Of a stretch of DNA of 64,000 bases, positions 6,256 through 15,160 are shown piece by piece. Below the pieces are notes generated by a model, which was not told the DNA's origin, ran no database searches, and saw nothing but the letters and a program-made list of their open reading frames with translations. The translations under genes and the position numbers were made by a program. This DNA comes from an uncultured Alphaproteobacteria bacterium (GTDB taxonomy: Bacteria > Pseudomonadota > Alphaproteobacteria > HIMB59 > GCA-002718135), in contig CACJGU010000001.1 in NCBI GenBank assembly GCA_902593125.1, positions 1 through 64,000 of the forward strand, written 5' to 3'. Every line of letters begins with the position of its first letter. Position 1 is the first letter of the stretch.

Positions 6256-8864
6256 TAATTAGTTATAGATAGTTCATCTCTTATTAATTTACTTAATAAA
6301 CTATAACCTAGTAAATTCATATGTAATGGATCTTCTCCATAAAATTTTTCATAACCAGTTTCTAACATTGGAGTACACAAGTCTATATATTTCCATTGAT
6401 CTAAGTAATTAATAGATTTTTTTATTTTTTCATTAGTTTCTAATATAATATCTAAATAATCTTTTCTAAAAATGCTAGGTTTGATCGAGATATAAAAACA
6501 TCTTGTATGAGGTATTTTTTCATTAACTTCCGAAGTGAATAAAATAAATTCATTTAGTAAATCTTCTGCTGATGTTCCACTTCCTATATCATTATCACCA
6601 GCATAAAATAGCATAGTGTCAGGATTGTAAGGAACAACAAGTCTATTAAAATAAGTTCTGCATGAAACCAGAGTTGAACCACCAAAACCTAAATTAGATA
6701 AATTATTTAAAGATAAATCTAGGTGTGCATTATTCCAGTCTTTAAAAGTTGAACTACCGTATAAAACAATTTTCTTATTTTCTAAATCTTTATTATGTAG
6801 ATTAATCTCTAATTCTCTTACGTCAGCTTCATATTCTTCTTCTACAGGTCCAACTAAATTAATATTAGTTTCAATATTTTCTAATTTTCTATTATCATTG
6901 TATATATTTTTGGCCAATTCAATTGCTTCTTCTACGTAACCTCTAAATTTTATTCTATATTCAACTAGAAATTGCTCTAATTCTTTTTTATTTTTAAAAT
7001 CTTTGATATATTTATTTATTCTTATAGGCTCTTTAATCACTGCGGAGTAAACAGTATTTGATATAGAGTGATCAAAATTTGCTAATGCAATAGGTATAAG
7101 AAGAGGTTCAGGCTCCAATTGATTAGCTAATAAAAATGCCCCTGGCTTAAAAGGTCCAGGAGAATTAATAGTAATATTATCTTTAGTTTCACTTGTACCT
7201 TCAGGTGCAATAACAAGTGGTCTATTTTGATCAAAAATATCTTGAGTTTCTACAAATAATTTTTCTTTTCGTTTCTTTTTTTCTAAATCAGTTTCTTCCA
7301 ATTTATCAGATTCAGGAGTATGTACAAATATATAATCTAAGTTCTCATAGTAATTATATCGCCAAAATTCTGTATTTCTGCTGTATCTAGCTATTCTTTG
7401 ACCGCCATCTCCATATTTTGGAAACAATATTTTAGCTGATATAAAATGACTATCAATACTGAAAGAATGCCCATTAGCTAAAGTATTCTCTTTAATACTT
7501 GCAAGATGGTTGTAAAAAAATATGTTCGTTGGTTCATCAGGCAAATTTTCCATACCTTTAATAACATATGGCACTTGATCAAAAGCTTTTATAAAATCTG
7601 AGTTAGTAAGCTTCTGAAGAGTTTTCTTATTAATTTCTTCATAGGATGTTGCAACTCTATTATAAATTTTAGTTAATTGATTAAAAAATCTATTTTTCCT
7701 CTCTAAACCAGACATTGCATCTATCATAAGGCTAGCAATTGATTTTTCATTTTCATTACCAGATACCAAAACTTTATAAATGATATCAAATGCTAATGAA
7801 TGGGTTAAATGATTTTTTAAAAGATGTGGTATATTGTATAACTTTGAATTTACTGGAATTCTTGAAGAATTATCATTTAAAAGATAATTAAATAATTCAG
7901 CCTCATTTTTTGCAGGATATGTGTTTAAACCTGATGAAGTTTGAATATATTTACCTAATTGCCATAATTGACGTTTTAAAAATTTTAAAGCTAATTCAGG
8001 ATCTTTCTTTATTAAATTATCAATGAAATCATTTGAAAATTTTATTATAGTAGTATCTCTAGTTGCTTTTATTGAATAAGGTGATTTAATACTATGTTGT
8101 CCTGCTGAAAGAGATAAAGCTACACCTGATCTTGCTATTGTTCTAGTATTTTTTTCTAATCGATTTTCTTTTTTAATATTGAAAGTTGCATCAACTTTTC
8201 CTTTAAGCAAAATATTGATACCATCAGATATTCTACCTTCAATAGTTATATATTCGTTTGCAGAAAAAAGCTTTATGCTACTGTAATCTAATAATTTTTT
8301 TAAATCTCGCTCACTAAGAAATGCAAGAAAGGCTGTATCCTTTATTCTTTTAGTATTGACAATTTCTCCACCAGTTTTGACTCCATCAGATATTGTAATA
8401 TTTTTTTGTAAATTACAATCATTTAAATTTCTTGAAGACCAAACTATATTAATTGACTGATATACAAGATAAGAATAAAAAAAACTTGTGTATAATGAGT
8501 CTGTTTTTTCAATTTCTTTAAATTTATTTAGATCAATTTCAATGAATTCTGAATTTGCTTTTATATAAATATCAGCCATATATCTTCTTGGTGGATTTAA
8601 TCCTGAAACACCAAGAGGTATACCTGAGCCTTTTAAAGTAGCTAATTTATATAATCTATTATTTTGATTTTTTTTAAATTCTGCTTGTCCATTTATAAGT
8701 AAAAAAAGTTTGTTTGCAATACCATGCTGTTCAGCTATCAATATTTCTTCTGATGTTTTTTTTAACGTAGATGAGTCATTAATTATTTTTTCTGTTTGAT
8801 AATTTGGATTTAAATTAAATCCTTTATCATTAAACATTAATGAAATTTTTTCCGAAATATTCAT
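6252..8864 (-). CDS. cNMP-binding / PlsC-like acyltransferase / SGNH hydrolase fusion protein
   Basis: A large 870-residue soluble protein with three kinds of domain in a row. Residues ~35-150 and ~190-300 look like two cyclic-nucleotide-binding-type beta-rolls (for example LFLLINGQAEF and DGINILLKGKVDATF). Residues ~430-620 form a glycerophosphate-acyltransferase-like domain with NHLASIKE (His453, Glu459) in place of the usual HxxxxD and VIAPEGTSE in place of FPEGTRS. Residues ~698-870 are an SGNH/GDSL hydrolase domain with GSST (703-706), GFGGST (726-731), GDND (756-759) and the catalytic DPLH (Asp845, His848). No membrane helix is obvious. I infer a second-messenger-gated lipid-remodelling enzyme that could both add and remove acyl chains. 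It stands alone between convergent and co-directional neighbours. Confidence 0.8.
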   Translation of the reverse strand: MNISEKISLMFNDKGFNLNPNYQTEKIINDSSTLKKTSEEILIAEQHGIANKLFLLINGQAEFKKNQNNRLYKLATLKGSGIPLGVSGLNPPRRYMADIYIKANSEFIEIDLNKFKEIEKTDSLYTSFFYSYLVYQSINIVWSSRNLNDCNLQKNITISDGVKTGGEIVNTKRIKDTAFLAFLSERDLKKLLDYSSIKLFSANEYITIEGRISDGINILLKGKVDATFNIKKENRLEKNTRTIARSGVALSLSAGQHSIKSPYSIKATRDTTIIKFSNDFIDNLIKKDPELALKFLKRQLWQLGKYIQTSSGLNTYPAKNEAELFNYLLNDNSSRIPVNSKLYNIPHLLKNHLTHSLAFDIIYKVLVSGNENEKSIASLMIDAMSGLERKNRFFNQLTKIYNRVATSYEEINKKTLQKLTNSDFIKAFDQVPYVIKGMENLPDEPTNIFFYNHLASIKENTLANGHSFSIDSHFISAKILFPKYGDGGQRIARYSRNTEFWRYNYYENLDYIFVHTPESDKLEETDLEKKKRKEKLFVETQDIFDQNRPLVIAPEGTSETKDNITINSPGPFKPGAFLLANQLEPEPLLIPIALANFDHSISNTVYSAVIKEPIRINKYIKDFKNKKELEQFLVEYRIKFRGYVEEAIELAKNIYNDNRKLENIETNINLVGPVEEEYEADVRELEINLHNKDLENKKIVLYGSSTFKDWNNAHLDLSLNNLSNLGFGGSTLVSCRTYFNRLVVPYNPDTMLFYAGDNDIGSGTSAEDLLNEFILFTSEVNEKIPHTRCFYISIKPSIFRKDYLDIILETNEKIKKSINYLDQWKYIDLCTPMLETGYEKFYGEDPLHMNLLGYSLLSKLIRDELSITNY

Positions 8865-8906
8865 ATAACATTAATTAAAATAATTATTTTTTAATTGAAA
8901 GAAAAA

Positions 8907-9608
8907 TTATCTTCTAATTAGTGATTTAAAAATATTAATAAAAGATAATAGTATAATTTTTAATCTGAATATACTTACTATAGATTGTGCTAAATAAGTA
9001 AACGCAGCAGCTCTTAATACTGATCGACATTGTTTTAAATTTTTATTTGGAACATATTTTTTTAAAATATTTAAAGCTCTTTTACTGGCATCAAATTCTA
9101 CGGGTAATGTTATTAGGTGAATTACAACGTTAGTGGAAAGACATCCCATAATCATTATTCCTGCTAATAAAGTTATAAAAGGACTTTTTGTAAATGCAAA
9201 AATTGATGGAAGTCCTATAATTAAAAGGAATGAACCTATTCTTTGTAAAATAAGAGTTTTCTCAATTAAAGTTTGTCTTAATTTAAGTGGTTTATAATTT
9301 TCTCTATCTTGAATTGCGTGTCCAATTTCATGTGTTACTACAGAAATACTTGTAATACTTTTTTTATTGATTTTATCCTCAGATATATGAATTTTTTTTT
9401 CAATTGGATTATAGTGATCTAATTGTTTAATTGAATTTATACTTACACTTCTAATATTTTGCTCTTTTAGAATTTCTTCGCCTAATTCTTTACCCGTAAA
9501 TGGCATATCAGAAAAAGTTACATTAAATTTCCTTAAAACATAGTTTACCCATAAACTTGGTAAAAATAGCACTAAAAAGGGTAGAATATAAAAAAATAAT
9601 TTAACCAT
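8907..9608 (-). CDS. YugP-type neutral zinc metallopeptidase
   Basis: A membrane-bound peptidase family protein of 233 residues. The zinc motif HEIGH is at 93-97 in VVTHEIGHAIQDRE, preceded by the family signature IHISEDKI. An N-terminal helix and two or three C-terminal helices give the usual YugP layout. LPVEFDASKRAL near residue 175 supplies the conserved glutamate and FDASKRA motif of the family. The substrate is unknown. It is transcribed divergently from the aminotransferase across an 81-base gap containing the palindrome AATAATATTATT. Confidence 0.85.
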   Translation of the reverse strand: MVKLFFYILPFLVLFLPSLWVNYVLRKFNVTFSDMPFTGKELGEEILKEQNIRSVSINSIKQLDHYNPIEKKIHISEDKINKKSITSISVVTHEIGHAIQDRENYKPLKLRQTLIEKTLILQRIGSFLLIIGLPSIFAFTKSPFITLLAGIMIMGCLSTNVVIHLITLPVEFDASKRALNILKKYVPNKNLKQCRSVLRAAAFTYLAQSIVSIFRLKIILLSFINIFKSLIRR

Positions 9609-9689
9609 AATCTAAAAATAGTAATAATATTATTAAAAATCAATTTTATTAAATGTAGTTTTTTTTTAAAAATTATCTATTAAAAATTT

Positions 9690-10874
9690 ATGAAATCTAA
9701 ATTTGAAAGAATCAATAGACTTCCACCATATATTTTTTCAGAAATAAATAATCTTAAGTTCAAATTACGCTCACAAAAAAAAGATATTATTGATTTTGGT
9801 ATGGGAAATCCAGATATGCCAACACCAAACCATATTAGACAGAAATTAAAAGATACAATTGATAAACCTGGAGTAGGGCGATACTCTGTCTCTAAAGGTA
9901 TTAATGGATTAAGAAAAGCTCAAGCAAAATATTATAAAAGAAGATTTGATGTTAATCTTGATATCAATAAAGAAATTATTGTAACCATTGGTTCTAAGGA
10001 AGGATTAGCAAATCTTGCTCAGGCAATTACGTCCAAAGGCGATAAGATATTGTGTCCAGATCCATCATATCCGGTTCATCCATATGGTTTTACTATAGCA
10101 GGTGCTAAATTAACTCCCTTAAAAACAATTTATAATGGAAAATTTAATTCAGAAAAATATTTAATTAATATTGAAAAGAATATGAAAAAAAACTTTTCAA
10201 TAAAAGCCGTAATAGTTTCTTTTCCTTCAAATCCTACTGCACAAATAGTTGATTTGGATTTTTATAAGGATCTTGTAAAATTAGCTATAAAATATGAAAT
10301 ATATATTTTATCTGACCTTGCTTATTCTGAAATATATTTTGAAAATAATCCTCCTCCATCAATTTTAGAAGTTAATGACGCTAAAAAGGTAGCGGTAGAA
10401 TTTACTACTTTATCAAAAACATATGCAATGGCTGGATGGAGAATTGGTTTTGCTGTTGGAAACAAAACCTTAATTGAAGCATTAACTAAAATTAAATCTT
10501 ACGTAGATTATGGTGCCTTTACTCCAGTTCAAGTTGCTGCAACGGCAGCTTTAAATGGTTCTCAACAATGTGTTGAAGAAATTAGACAGACTTATAAAAA
10601 AAGAAGAGATGTTTTGATTGAAACATTTGCAAGAGCCGGTTGGGAAATCCCAAAACCAAAAGCTAGTATGTTTGTTTGGGCACCTATTCCAGATAAATTT
10701 AAAAAACTTGGATCTATGAAGTTTGCAAAAAAATTGATGATTAATGCAGATGTAGCCGTAGCGCCAGGATTAGCATTTGGAAAAAATGGCGAAGGTTTTG
10801 TTCGAATTGGTTTAGTTGAAAATACTCAAAGAATTAGACAAGCTGCAAAAAATATAAAAAAATTTTTAGATTAG
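9690..10874 (+). CDS. alaC: Class I/II pyridoxal-phosphate aminotransferase (AlaC-like)
   Basis: A 394-residue fold-type I aminotransferase. Visible elements are the N-terminal IDFGMGNPDMPTP, the cofactor-binding PDPSYPVHPYG, Asp209 in LSDLAYSEI, and the Schiff-base Lys243 in TTLSKTYAMAGWRIGF. The overall sequence resembles AlaC, a glutamate-pyruvate transaminase that makes alanine, more than LL-diaminopimelate or aspartate transaminases. The exact substrate should be treated as probable. The 3' end overlaps the convergent glutamate-synthase-like gene by four bases, leaving no room for a separate terminator. Confidence 0.85.
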   Translation: MKSKFERINRLPPYIFSEINNLKFKLRSQKKDIIDFGMGNPDMPTPNHIRQKLKDTIDKPGVGRYSVSKGINGLRKAQAKYYKRRFDVNLDINKEIIVTIGSKEGLANLAQAITSKGDKILCPDPSYPVHPYGFTIAGAKLTPLKTIYNGKFNSEKYLINIEKNMKKNFSIKAVIVSFPSNPTAQIVDLDFYKDLVKLAIKYEIYILSDLAYSEIYFENNPPPSILEVNDAKKVAVEFTTLSKTYAMAGWRIGFAVGNKTLIEALTKIKSYVDYGAFTPVQVAATAALNGSQQCVEEIRQTYKKRRDVLIETFARAGWEIPKPKASMFVWAPIPDKFKKLGSMKFAKKLMINADVAVAPGLAFGKNGEGFVRIGLVENTQRIRQAAKNIKKFLD

Positions 10875-12211
10875 TATATATTTTTATCTAAACCTGGTAC
10901 CCAATTTGTACCTGCTAATGGAACTCTTGCCATAGCAGCTGCTTCAACAGTTAATGCGCATAAATCTTCAGGCTCTAAATTATGTAGATCATTTTTACCA
11001 CAGGCTCTTGCTATTGTTTGTGCTTCTAAAGTCATTACTTTTAGATAATTAGATAATTTTTTTCCAGCTTTTATAGGATCTAATCTTTTCATTAATTTAG
11101 GATTTTGAGTCGAAATACCTGCTGGATCATTACCTTCGTGCCAATCATCATATGCGCCAGCAGTTGAGCCAAGTTTATTATATTCTTTTTCCCATTTTGG
11201 GTCATTATCACCAATAGCAATCATTGCAGCAGATCCAATTGATACTGCATCTGCTCCAAGAGCTAACGCTTTTGAAACATCTGCACCATTTCTGATTCCA
11301 CCTGATATAATTAGCTGTACATCTCTGTGTACATTTAAATCTTGTAAAGCATCAACAGCTGGTCTAATACATGCCAGAGTGGGTTGCCCAACATTTTCTA
11401 TAAATACTTCTTGAGTAGCAGCAGTACCTCCCTGCATACCATCAAGAACAACACAATCTGCACCTGCTTTGATTGCTAAAGCGGTATCATAATAGGGGCG
11501 TGCACCAGCAATTTTTACAAAAATTGGTACTTTCCACTGAGTAATTTCTCTTAATTCAGTTATTTTAATTGCTAAGTCATCTGGACCTGTCCAGTCAGGG
11601 TGCCTACAAGCAGATCTTTGATCCACACCTTTTGGAAGTGTTCGCATCTCGGCTACACGATCTGAAATTTTTTGACCAAGAAGCATTCCACCACCACCAG
11701 GTTTTGCTCCTTGTCCTATTACAACTTCAATTGCATCAGCTTTTCTTAAGTCATCAGGATTCATTCCATATCGTGATGGTAAAAGTTGATAAACTAATGT
11801 TTTAGATTGACCTCTTTCTTCTTTTGTCATTCCTCCATCACCAGTTGTAGTAGATGTGCCAGCAATTGATGCACCTCTACCTAATGCTTCTTTAGCTGGT
11901 CCTGATAAAGCACCGAAGCTCATTCCAGCTATCGTTATAGGTATTTTTAATTGAAGAGGATTTTTTGCAAATCTGGTTCCCAAAGTGACATTTGTTGAGC
12001 ATTTTTCCCTATAACCTTCTAAAGGATACCTTGACATAGATGCACCCAAAAATAGAAGATCATCAAAATGTGGTAGTTTCCTTTTAGATCCACCACCTCT
12101 GATATCATAAATTCCTGTTTCTGCTGCTCTTCTAATCTCAGAATTAGTATATTCATCAAAAGTCCAAGATTGACGAGGTTTAGTAGTATTTTTTTTAATA
12201 TTTTTATTCAT
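10871..12211 (-). CDS. FMN-binding glutamate synthase-like large subunit (GlxD/MgsC type)
   Basis: A 446-residue protein carrying the FMN/TIM-barrel synthase domain of glutamate synthase. Visible parts are TIAGMSFGALSGPAKEALG, the GTSTTTGDGGM loop, GQGAKPGGGGML, DGMQGGTAATQEVF and the phosphate-binding ISGGIRNGADVSKALALGAD. An N-terminal cysteine-containing region replaces the long GltB head. It is the last gene of a three-gene operon with an amidotransferase and a GXGXG subunit. This is the arrangement of glxBCD in rhizobia and mgsABC (N-methylglutamate synthase) in methylotrophs. Neither gmaS nor the mgd genes lie nearby, so the methylated-amine role is unproven. Confidence 0.85.
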   Translation of the reverse strand: MNKNIKKNTTKPRQSWTFDEYTNSEIRRAAETGIYDIRGGGSKRKLPHFDDLLFLGASMSRYPLEGYREKCSTNVTLGTRFAKNPLQLKIPITIAGMSFGALSGPAKEALGRGASIAGTSTTTGDGGMTKEERGQSKTLVYQLLPSRYGMNPDDLRKADAIEVVIGQGAKPGGGGMLLGQKISDRVAEMRTLPKGVDQRSACRHPDWTGPDDLAIKITELREITQWKVPIFVKIAGARPYYDTALAIKAGADCVVLDGMQGGTAATQEVFIENVGQPTLACIRPAVDALQDLNVHRDVQLIISGGIRNGADVSKALALGADAVSIGSAAMIAIGDNDPKWEKEYNKLGSTAGAYDDWHEGNDPAGISTQNPKLMKRLDPIKAGKKLSNYLKVMTLEAQTIARACGKNDLHNLEPEDLCALTVEAAAMARVPLAGTNWVPGLDKNIY

Positions 12212-12907
12212 TTAATATTCCGATACGTTATCTATTGTAAAGTTGTACAATTTTCTTGCAGAGCCAAATTTCTTAAATTTTGACGCTTTAAAATTTTTAA
12301 TTTTTCCTAATTTAAGTAGTTGTTCTACTTTTAATAAATCTTTTTTAGACATTTTTTTTTCAATACAATCTGCACCCAAGCTTTTTGGTTTTCCTATCAT
12401 ATAGATCACAGTTTCATAAATACTATCACCTAAAGCCTCTCCAGCGTTTCCACAAATTAATAAGCTACCTGATTGAGCCATGAAAGCCGACATATGACCA
12501 ACAGAACCTTTGACTATAATATCAACACCTTTCATAGAGATACCACATCTTGAACTAGCATTACCATCAATAATTATTGTTCCACCATGGGCAGTTGCTC
12601 CAGCAGATTGGGAAACATTTCCTTTTACATGTATTAGTCCTGACATCATGTTTTCACCTAGACCAGTGCCAGCATTCCCCTCTACAGTTATATTTGCCTT
12701 TTGATTCATTCCTCCACAATAATACCCAACATGACCTTTAATTTTAACTGATATATCCTGATGTAAACCTGCACAAATTGCATGATTGCCACTAGGGTTT
12801 TTAATAATAAATTCTCTTTGATTCTTTTTATAATCTATATTTTGAAGATAATTATTAATATTTCTAAGTGAATTTTTTTTAAAATCTAAATCTTCTAATT
12901 TCCCCAT
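12212..12907 (-). CDS. GXGXG-domain subunit, glutamate synthase-like (GlxC/MgsB type)
   Basis: A 231-residue protein made almost entirely of the right-handed beta-helix seen at the C-terminus of glutamate synthase. Repeated G-rich turns are visible, for example GHVGYYCGGMNQKA, GNAGTGLGENMMSG, ATAHGGTIIIDGNAS and GNAGEALGDSIY. It starts 13 bases inside the end of the amidotransferase gene and ends immediately before the FMN subunit, so all three are translationally coupled. The domain probably bridges the ammonia-generating and FMN sites. Confidence 0.88.
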   Translation of the reverse strand: MGKLEDLDFKKNSLRNINNYLQNIDYKKNQREFIIKNPSGNHAICAGLHQDISVKIKGHVGYYCGGMNQKANITVEGNAGTGLGENMMSGLIHVKGNVSQSAGATAHGGTIIIDGNASSRCGISMKGVDIIVKGSVGHMSAFMAQSGSLLICGNAGEALGDSIYETVIYMIGKPKSLGADCIEKKMSKKDLLKVEQLLKLGKIKNFKASKFKKFGSARKLYNFTIDNVSEY

Positions 12908-13785
12908 GTATAGACAACTCCTGGTTCAGGTTCATAAATATTTGCATTATTTACATTTGGCAGATGTGCCATAGCTTGAAATTCAGATGCTACGGCTACA
13001 TAATCTTTATTTTCAGCAATTACAGCAGGCTTGCATGCGATTTCATCTCTTAAAACTGCAAAACCATTATTTGTACCAGCTATAAATGTATAAAAACCAT
13101 CTAAATTTGAAAGACATTTTGTTAGAGTTTTTTTCATTGAATTGTTTTTTGATAATTGATTGCTGATATATCCGGCAGCAACCTCTGTATCATTAAACGA
13201 TTCAAATTTTTTTCCTTTTTTAATTAAGTTTCTTCTTAAATTGTTATGGTTTGAAAGAGACCCGTTGTGTACTAAACATTCATCTTCACCAGTAGAATAG
13301 GGATGAGAGCCATCCAAAGTTATTGCACTTTCTGTTGCCATACGAGTATGTCCTATTGCATGACTCCCAGAAAATTTATTTAATTGAAATTTCTTTACGA
13401 TGTCCTTTGGGTTGCCAACTTGTTTAAAGATTTCGATTGATCTACCATAACCAATTAATGATAATTCCTGATAATTATTTTCTAGAAATGACAAAAGTAT
13501 TTTAGGTCTTGTTTTTGTATGTATAACTAAATGATCAGAAATTAGTTTAATTTTAATGTCTTTAAATTTATCAATTATATTTTTTTTGAACAAATTTATA
13601 TTAAAATTTATTGGAAAACAAACTGAGTACTTATAGTTACGTAGTGAATTATTATTATTGTATATTGCAAAACCAGCTGAATCAGGCCCCCTTGAAGACA
13701 TATTGTCAAGCATGGGAGATAAATAATTACCTAATTTATCGTGTAATTTTTTCTTTTTTAAGTAAATGCCAACAATTCCACACAT
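12895..13785 (-). CDS. Class II glutamine amidotransferase subunit (GlxB/MgsA type)
   Basis: A 296-residue N-terminal-nucleophile amidotransferase that would release ammonia from glutamine for its partner subunits. The catalytic Cys2 follows the initiator Met in MCGIVGIY. Other family elements are NMSSRGPDSAGFAIY, GHTRMATES (substrate arginine) and CLVHNGSLSNHNNLRR. It is the first gene of the three-gene operon. The upstream 66 bases separate it from the flavoprotein gene on the same strand and are A/T-rich with no clear terminator. Confidence 0.88.
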   Translation of the reverse strand: MCGIVGIYLKKKKLHDKLGNYLSPMLDNMSSRGPDSAGFAIYNNNNSLRNYKYSVCFPINFNINLFKKNIIDKFKDIKIKLISDHLVIHTKTRPKILLSFLENNYQELSLIGYGRSIEIFKQVGNPKDIVKKFQLNKFSGSHAIGHTRMATESAITLDGSHPYSTGEDECLVHNGSLSNHNNLRRNLIKKGKKFESFNDTEVAAGYISNQLSKNNSMKKTLTKCLSNLDGFYTFIAGTNNGFAVLRDEIACKPAVIAENKDYVAVASEFQAMAHLPNVNNANIYEPEPGVVYTWGN

Positions 13786-13851
13786 ATAAATTTGATTTTA
13801 TATATAGATATTTTTAATTTTATCTATTGCAAGTTTAATAAATAATAAATT

Positions 13852-14826
13852 TTAGATATCTAATAATTTTATATAATGAGAAAGTTCCAAACCCGCATCC
13901 CAAGCATCACTTAAACTTTTACCAAAAACCCAGTCGCCAGATAGAAAAACTTTATTATCTTTTGAATTTATCCATTTTTTTTTAGATAATGAGTTATATG
14001 TTATATTTGTTTGAGCATATAACCAACGATGGGTTTTTGTAAAAAAAGGTTTATTATTTATAATAAATTTATTTTCAAAAACAGAAATGGCATACTTTTC
14101 TAAATCAACATTATTAATATCTAGATTTTTTTTAGTATAATTACTACTCATATTTAAAACCCAGCTCTCATATTTTAATTGAGGAAATTTAAAATTTTGT
14201 CTCATAACAAAACTGATATCATCATGTAAATTTAAACCACCATCTATTTTAATATTAGTATTATCTTTAAAAGATAACATTAAAGTATAGATTGGATCAT
14301 ATTCAGGAATATGATTATTAGAAAAACTTATATAATCTTTTGATAATTCTCTCGCCTGTAAATAAGGTATACATATTAAAACTAAATCATAATTTTTAAA
14401 TTCTTGTCTATTTGTATACAAATTGTAATTATTTTTTTCATTTTTTAAAATCTTTAAAATTTTAGAGTTAAAATGACTATCAATATTAATTTTTTTAAAT
14501 ATATTTTTTGGAATAGAATTCATTCCATTTTTTCCAATTAAAATTTTTTTTTTAATTATTTTATTTTTTCCTAAATCAGTTGAAAATAAAATTTCTTTTT
14601 CTTTTATCAAATCAAATTTTGTTAGAACTTCACTTAATTGATTACTATTATGTTTCTTAGATAAATAATGTGCACCATGATCAAATATTAAGTCATCATG
14701 TATTCTAGTTGATATTCTTCCACCAGAACGCCACGATTTGTCAAACATTGTAATATTTTTGCCTTTTAAATTGTAAGCTAGAGACAAACCAGTCATTCCA
14801 GCACCAATTATTGCTATTTTTTTCAC
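13852..14826 (-). CDS. Renalase-like FAD-dependent oxidoreductase
   Basis: A 324-residue flavoprotein with an N-terminal dinucleotide-binding fold (IAIIGAGMTGLSLAYNL), the RSGGRISTR second FAD motif and DHGAHYLS, which match COG3380 renalase-like oxidoreductases. The C-terminal FLSGDWVFGKSLSDAWDAG is the usual third FAD-contact segment. The start is GTG, placed directly after the stop codon of a small upstream frame. Homologues often sit near photolyase-type genes, and a photolyase-related gene lies at 16615-18093 on the other strand. The substrate is unknown; an NAD(P)H-isomer salvage role like renalase is only a suggestion. Confidence 0.8.
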   Translation of the reverse strand: MKKIAIIGAGMTGLSLAYNLKGKNITMFDKSWRSGGRISTRIHDDLIFDHGAHYLSKKHNSNQLSEVLTKFDLIKEKEILFSTDLGKNKIIKKKILIGKNGMNSIPKNIFKKINIDSHFNSKILKILKNEKNNYNLYTNRQEFKNYDLVLICIPYLQARELSKDYISFSNNHIPEYDPIYTLMLSFKDNTNIKIDGGLNLHDDISFVMRQNFKFPQLKYESWVLNMSSNYTKKNLDINNVDLEKYAISVFENKFIINNKPFFTKTHRWLYAQTNITYNSLSKKKWINSKDNKVFLSGDWVFGKSLSDAWDAGLELSHYIKLLDI

Positions 14827-15030
14827 TTAATTAACTATTAAGATGCTAAGATATATTGATTTGATTTTATTAATTTTTTTTAATCCAAATCTACTACATA
14901 AGTTTTTATATCTTTGTTTTTTTGGTAAATTTATTGTTTTAAAATGAATATTATCATAACCAAACATACTTTTCTGACCATTTATTTCATATAGTTTTTT
15001 AAGAATAGTAGATTTCCTTTTAATAACCAT
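14827..15030 (-). CDS. Small basic protein of unknown function
   Basis: A 67-residue frame, rich in lysine and arginine, beginning MVIKRKSTILKKLYE with a central YKNLCSRFGLKKI segment. Its stop codon abuts the GTG of the renalase-like gene, so translational coupling is possible. I recognise no family. The composition is typical for coding DNA here but also for chance frames in A-rich sequence, so confidence is low. Confidence 0.35.
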   Translation of the reverse strand: MVIKRKSTILKKLYEINGQKSMFGYDNIHFKTINLPKKQRYKNLCSRFGLKKINKIKSIYLSILIVN

Positions 15031-15032
15031 GT

Positions 15033-15116
15033 TTAATAAAAGAAAAAGATTGTTAAATTTAAAGCAATAAATATAAAAACTATTGCAAGCGCAGCATATA
15101 GATTTCTTTTGTTCAT
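15033..15116 (-). CDS. Possible 27-residue single-pass membrane peptide
   Basis: A minus-strand frame starting MNKRNLYAALAIVFIF and ending FFFY, with positively charged residues before one hydrophobic helix. It ends two bases before the start of the 67-residue frame. It is too short for homology-based support from sequence alone, and no strong ribosome-binding site is seen. The N-in topology and position within a run of same-strand genes make it a reasonable candidate. Confidence 0.35.
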   Translation of the reverse strand: MNKRNLYAALAIVFIFIALNLTIFFFY

Positions 15117-15160
15117 AAAGATTTATAATAAATATATTGGTTAAAAGTCAAGTTTGTAAA

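Noticed and set aside
11569-11805. Plus-strand frame inside the FMN synthase gene
   Set aside because: It is antisense to conserved FMN-domain motifs, and its His/Leu-rich composition is a reverse-strand artefact.
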